A DNA stretch of 35,541 bases from Candidatus Rifleibacteriota bacterium (GTDB lineage: Bacteria; Muiribacteriota; Ozemobacteria; Ozemobacterales; Ozemobacteraceae): contig JAQVCG010000017.1 of NCBI GenBank assembly GCA_028689875.1, forward strand, positions 1 through 35,541, read 5' to 3'. Both the position numbers and the translations under genes were made by a program. Below, piece by piece: positions 33,601-35,541 of the stretch. Each line of letters starts with the position of its first letter. The first letter of the stretch is position 1. The notes beneath the pieces were generated by a model. That model worked only from the letters and a program-made list of their open reading frames with translations. It was not told where the DNA came from and did not search any database.

Positions 33601-34187
33601 ACGTTCTTGCTTCCGGCAAAAACGTCAAAGTATTGGTGATGGATACCGAAGTGTATTCAAATACCGGCGGTCAGATGTCAAAAGCTACACCAATCGGCGC
33701 AATCGCTAAGTTTGCTGACGGCGGAAAAGTAATGGCCAAGAAAGACATCGGTCTGATGGCTATGACCTACGAAAACATTTATGTTGGCAAAATCAGCATC
33801 GGCGCAGACATGAACCATGCTCTCAAGACCATGCTCGAAGCCGAAGCTTACAATGGCCCGGCCCTTATCATTGCCTATGCTCACTGCATTAACCACGGCA
33901 TTGACATGAAAAAAGGTCTCGAAGGACAGAAAAAAGCAGTTGAAACCGGTCACTGGCCCCTCTTCCGCTTTAATCCTGACCTCAAAGCTGAAGGCAAGAA
34001 TCCGTTTACTCTTGACTCGAAAGAACCGGTTGTTGAATTCATGGAATTTGCTAACCGTGAAAACAGATTCAAACAGCTTCTCAGAAAGAATCCCGATGTA
34101 GCCGGCAAGCTCTTCGACCAGGCTCAGAAAAATGTTAAGTTGAAATATACTCTTTACAAACAGCTTTCTGAACTTAAAGTAGACTAA
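30621..34187 (+). CDS. nifJ: Pyruvate:ferredoxin (flavodoxin) oxidoreductase
   Basis: 1188 residues, the fused single-chain form and full length. It converts pyruvate and CoA to acetyl-CoA, CO2 and reduced ferredoxin, the anaerobic link from glycolysis to fermentation or hydrogen. Domains: pyrimidine-binding start YPITPSSTMGEHAD, CoA-binding middle, two 4Fe-4S ferredoxin motifs (CIQCGMCSAVCP at about 698; CTGCGLCVSMCP at about 753), a proximal cluster region with CAGCGETPY (about 824), and the thiamine-diphosphate site GDGWAYDIGYGG ... VYSNTGGQ (about 980). The start is GTG 30621, with AGGAG 9 bases upstream. It has its own strong promoter and terminator; codon use looks optimised (GTT/GCT/CTC-rich), fitting high expression. 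Confidence 0.97.
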   Translation: MTTKNYAMMDGNEATARIAHKTNEVIAIYPITPSSTMGEHADAYSAAGMKNIWGTVPSVYEMQSEGGAAGAVHGALATGALTTTFTASQGLLLMIPNMYKIAGELTSTVFHVTARSLACQALSIFGDHGDVMACRQTGFAMLASNSVQEAHDMALISQAATLESRVPFVHFFDGFRTSHEVNKIEVIDDEVIKTMINNDLVYAHRERGLNPEKPAIRGTAQNPDVYFQGRETVNPFYNKTPEIVQNAMDKFGKLTGRNYKLYDYVGAADAERIVVVMGSGAETVHEVVEYLCAKGEKVGLLKVRLFRPFCVKSFISAFPKTTKKISVLDRTKEAGAAGEPLYIDVRNSIGEALEEGIAPFTSWPKVVGGRYGLGSKDFTPNQVLAIFENLNKDKPKNHFTVGIIDDLTNSHLELGESVETGDPKTFSAMFYGMGSDGTVGANKDSIKVIGNNTNNNAQGYFVYDSKKSGSMTISHLRFGEKPLRCPYLISHANFVACHNFSFIEKYNMVKNLKNGGTFLLETEYTKDQVWDKLPVETQSEIIKKNIKFYVIDANKLAKEIGLGNRINILMQTCFFEISKIMPREKYVELLKKAVKKTYGKKGDEVVNMNCKAIDVAIENLFEVKVPEKATATAKIKSAMVLKNAPKLVQDVLEPILAGKGDDITVGQMPIDGTFPSGTSQFEKRNVGLENPVWNPETCIQCGMCSAVCPHAAIRPKVYDPKFAQNAPATFKSVKAKQVKDEALFTLQIAVEDCTGCGLCVSMCPMKAKEAIKLQHKTEESRANESKNWDFFMNEIPETDPKYINIKTIRGTQLVRPLIEFSGACAGCGETPYIKLLTQICGDHLMIANATGCSSIYGANLPTTPYTKRADGRGPAWANSLFEDNAEFGLGMRLAADKMTQEAKEILTSAMSCENCSKSGLKEVAERVLANPQKTQEEIEAQRADVAKIKEIAGSCNSDLGKRLAQMAQYLVKRSVWIIGGDGWAYDIGYGGLDHVLASGKNVKVLVMDTEVYSNTGGQMSKATPIGAIAKFADGGKVMAKKDIGLMAMTYENIYVGKISIGADMNHALKTMLEAEAYNGPALIIAYAHCINHGIDMKKGLEGQKKAVETGHWPLFRFNPDLKAEGKNPFTLDSKEPVVEFMEFANRENRFKQLLRKNPDVAGKLFDQAQKNVKLKYTLYKQLSELKVD

Positions 34188-34196
34188 TCGACCTTT

Positions 34197-34231
34197 AAAA
34201 ATGCTCTCACAAATGTGGGAGCATTTTTTTT
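34197..34231 (+). terminator. Rho-independent terminator of nifJ
   Basis: ATGCTCTCAC (34201-34210) pairs with GTGGGAGCAT (34215-34224), with one G-U pair and a 4-base loop. It is extended by AAAA/TTTT and ends in eight T's. Confidence 0.92.
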
Positions 34232-34291
34232 ACCAATTTAGCTAGATGTGATAGGATATAAAAGGTGGATATTTAAAGTGGAGGTATTGAA

Positions 34292-35541
34292 TTGTTTATT
34301 AAAAAATTGTTGTGCTGTGTTTCTATTTTTGTATTTGTTCTTGGAATAGCCGTAGCGGGCGATCTCGCTGATTCGTATCCCGGTAATGCCCTGATGTTTG
34401 CGCGCGTTAATATTCAGGATTATATCAACTCTTACATTGCAGACAGCAAAGGGAACGAGAAGAACATATTAGACCAAGTTATATCGGCCTTAAAAAAGAA
34501 TCACGGAATAAACGTTTCAAATGATATTAAATCTTTTGGTATGTTTATGTTTGATTCGTTAGAGCCAAGCTCTTACGGGGTGCCCGGTTTCAATTTAGTT
34601 TTCTTTGTTGAAGGCAATTTCGAGCCCGAAAAGCATATTTCAGTAATTGCGAAGATTATTGAAGGCAAGGAAGGCACTCCTGTAAAGTCCGGCAATATAA
34701 ATTACAATAATAGTAAGGTTCCTGCCATAAAATGGAAAGACGGGCTTTTTTTCTTTAAAGACAATAATACGCTGATACATTGTAAGAACAATACTTCGAA
34801 GTATTTGCTTAACAATAAGATAACATTTGGCAAAGCTCCTGCAGATGTAGCGAGAGTAATAAATGAAAACCGTTCGTTTGTTTGTTTTTCGGACAATTTC
34901 TGGACCAACAGCACCGTATCAAAGAATTTTGCAAAGGTACCTGCACCGGTTCAAGGTTTTCTTTCAAATCTGAGAATTTTGGCAGGCAAGTATGATGAAG
35001 GTTTTTTAAGTTTATGGATAACTTTTGCAAATCCGGAAGGTGCGAATGGTACTTTTACGCTTTTAGACCAATTACGCGCAAAATTTAACAATGATTCGGA
35101 CCAAGCAATTTCAAAATTTACCGCCAATATAGACAAGCTTTCGGCAAATGAATTGGTCAGCGAAGGATCTCAAGTAATGTCTCTTGCCCGCATGAAAGAT
35201 TTAATTGCTGAAATAAACTTATCTGTTCAAGAAGAAAAGACGTTGTTTATAAAGGGCCCGGTACTTGATTCACATCTAATTCTGGCCGGAATCGGCCTTT
35301 CAGCTGCTATTGCCATTCCGAATTTTCAAGCCGCGAGGGGGCAAGCACGGCAGAAAGCGTGTTTCGCCAATCAGCGCGTTCTTATGGGGGCAATTGAAAT
35401 GTATAACATGGATCACGATGAAATGATCAAGGAAATAACTCCCGATATCTTTAATGCCGGCGGTTTATTGCTAAGAGAAAAATATTTGGCAAATCCATTA
35501 AGAATGCCTGACCCTGATTGTCTCATTTATTCAGAAGGCGA
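34292..35541 (+). CDS. Secreted protein with internal type IV pilin-like module (C-terminus cut by window edge)
   Basis: At least 416 residues, open to the right edge with no stop. The start is TTG 34292, with GTGGAGG about 10 bases upstream. A signal peptide follows (MFIKKLLCCVSIFVFVLGIAVAG). Residues about 30-325 form one or more soluble domains beginning YPGNALMFARVNIQDYI and with NVSNDIKSFGMFMF; this loosely recalls DUF3352-like proteins, but I am unsure. At residue 329 begins a segment like the N-terminal helix of type IV pilins and pseudopilins: LILAGIGLSAAIAIPNFQ, AARGQARQKACFANQ, then RVLMGAIEMYNMD. The prepilin peptidase site (Gly-Phe-Thr-Leu-x-Glu) is missing and the module is internal. 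It stands after the nifJ terminator as a separate unit. Confidence 0.75.
   Translation, partial: MFIKKLLCCVSIFVFVLGIAVAGDLADSYPGNALMFARVNIQDYINSYIADSKGNEKNILDQVISALKKNHGINVSNDIKSFGMFMFDSLEPSSYGVPGFNLVFFVEGNFEPEKHISVIAKIIEGKEGTPVKSGNINYNNSKVPAIKWKDGLFFFKDNNTLIHCKNNTSKYLLNNKITFGKAPADVARVINENRSFVCFSDNFWTNSTVSKNFAKVPAPVQGFLSNLRILAGKYDEGFLSLWITFANPEGANGTFTLLDQLRAKFNNDSDQAISKFTANIDKLSANELVSEGSQVMSLARMKDLIAEINLSVQEEKTLFIKGPVLDSHLILAGIGLSAAIAIPNFQAARGQARQKACFANQRVLMGAIEMYNMDHDEMIKEITPDIFNAGGLLLREKYLANPLRMPDPDCLIYSEG

Overview
The window is a gene-dense chromosomal segment (moderately low GC by eye) from a free-living or gut/sediment-type anaerobic bacterium. The anaerobic inference rests on a complete one-subunit pyruvate:ferredoxin oxidoreductase, a CoA-transferase/thiolase operon and an oxygen-sensitive-looking Fe-S U32 protein. 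Many secreted proteins of unknown function, a pilin-like segment ending in a Gln-Lys-Ala-Cys plus Met-Tyr-Asn-Met-Asp pattern, and the overall gene mix remind me of Candidatus Riflebacteria/Ozemobacteria or a similar deep lineage. That placement is inference only. No insertion sequence, prophage, integrase, CRISPR array or rRNA was seen.

Layout: 1-80 is the start of a leftward secreted protein. 250-3392 carries a rightward LysM/coiled-coil envelope protein, a TolB-like propeller and a UspA protein. 3414-8520 is a compact leftward operon: secreted propeller-like protein, a cysteine-less B12/radical-SAM lookalike, aroQ and a U32 rRNA-hydroxylase-like protein. 8677-8750 looks like an orphan small RNA unit. 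A leftward secreted unknown (8763-9731) and a rightward small membrane protein (9837-10220) are divergent. 10217-12765 is a leftward atoD-atoA-thiolase operon, divergent from pyk (12977-14386), with a leftward tRNA-Gly(UCC) just beyond. An almost purely Asp/Glu protein (14786-15214) faces a winged-helix-like protein (15302-15952) across a shared bidirectional terminator. A TIM-barrel isomerase and asnS form a pair (16176-18318).

From 18624 to 29241 runs one long 12-gene housekeeping run: ffh, rpsP, khpA, rimM, trmD, rplS, lepB, rbgA, phoH, pgpH, ybeY and a CBS-domain CorC-type protein. It ties protein export, ribosome maturation, tRNA m1G37 methylation and cyclic-di-AMP turnover into one transcription unit. 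Leftward cinA overlaps its end by 53 bases. Then come nifJ (30621-34187) with its own strong promoter and terminator, and a truncated gene for a secreted protein carrying an internal pilin-like module (34292 to the window end).

Most intriguing points: the internal pilin-like module at the right edge; the 119-residue D/E/F/L-only tail; the apparently dead radical-SAM/B12 protein in an RNA-modification/shikimate operon; a signal peptidase with an extra N-terminal domain; a mature N-terminal motif shared by two secreted proteins; and the orphan small RNA unit. Nothing here is clearly a complete new defence or mobile system; the rest is ordinary core genome.
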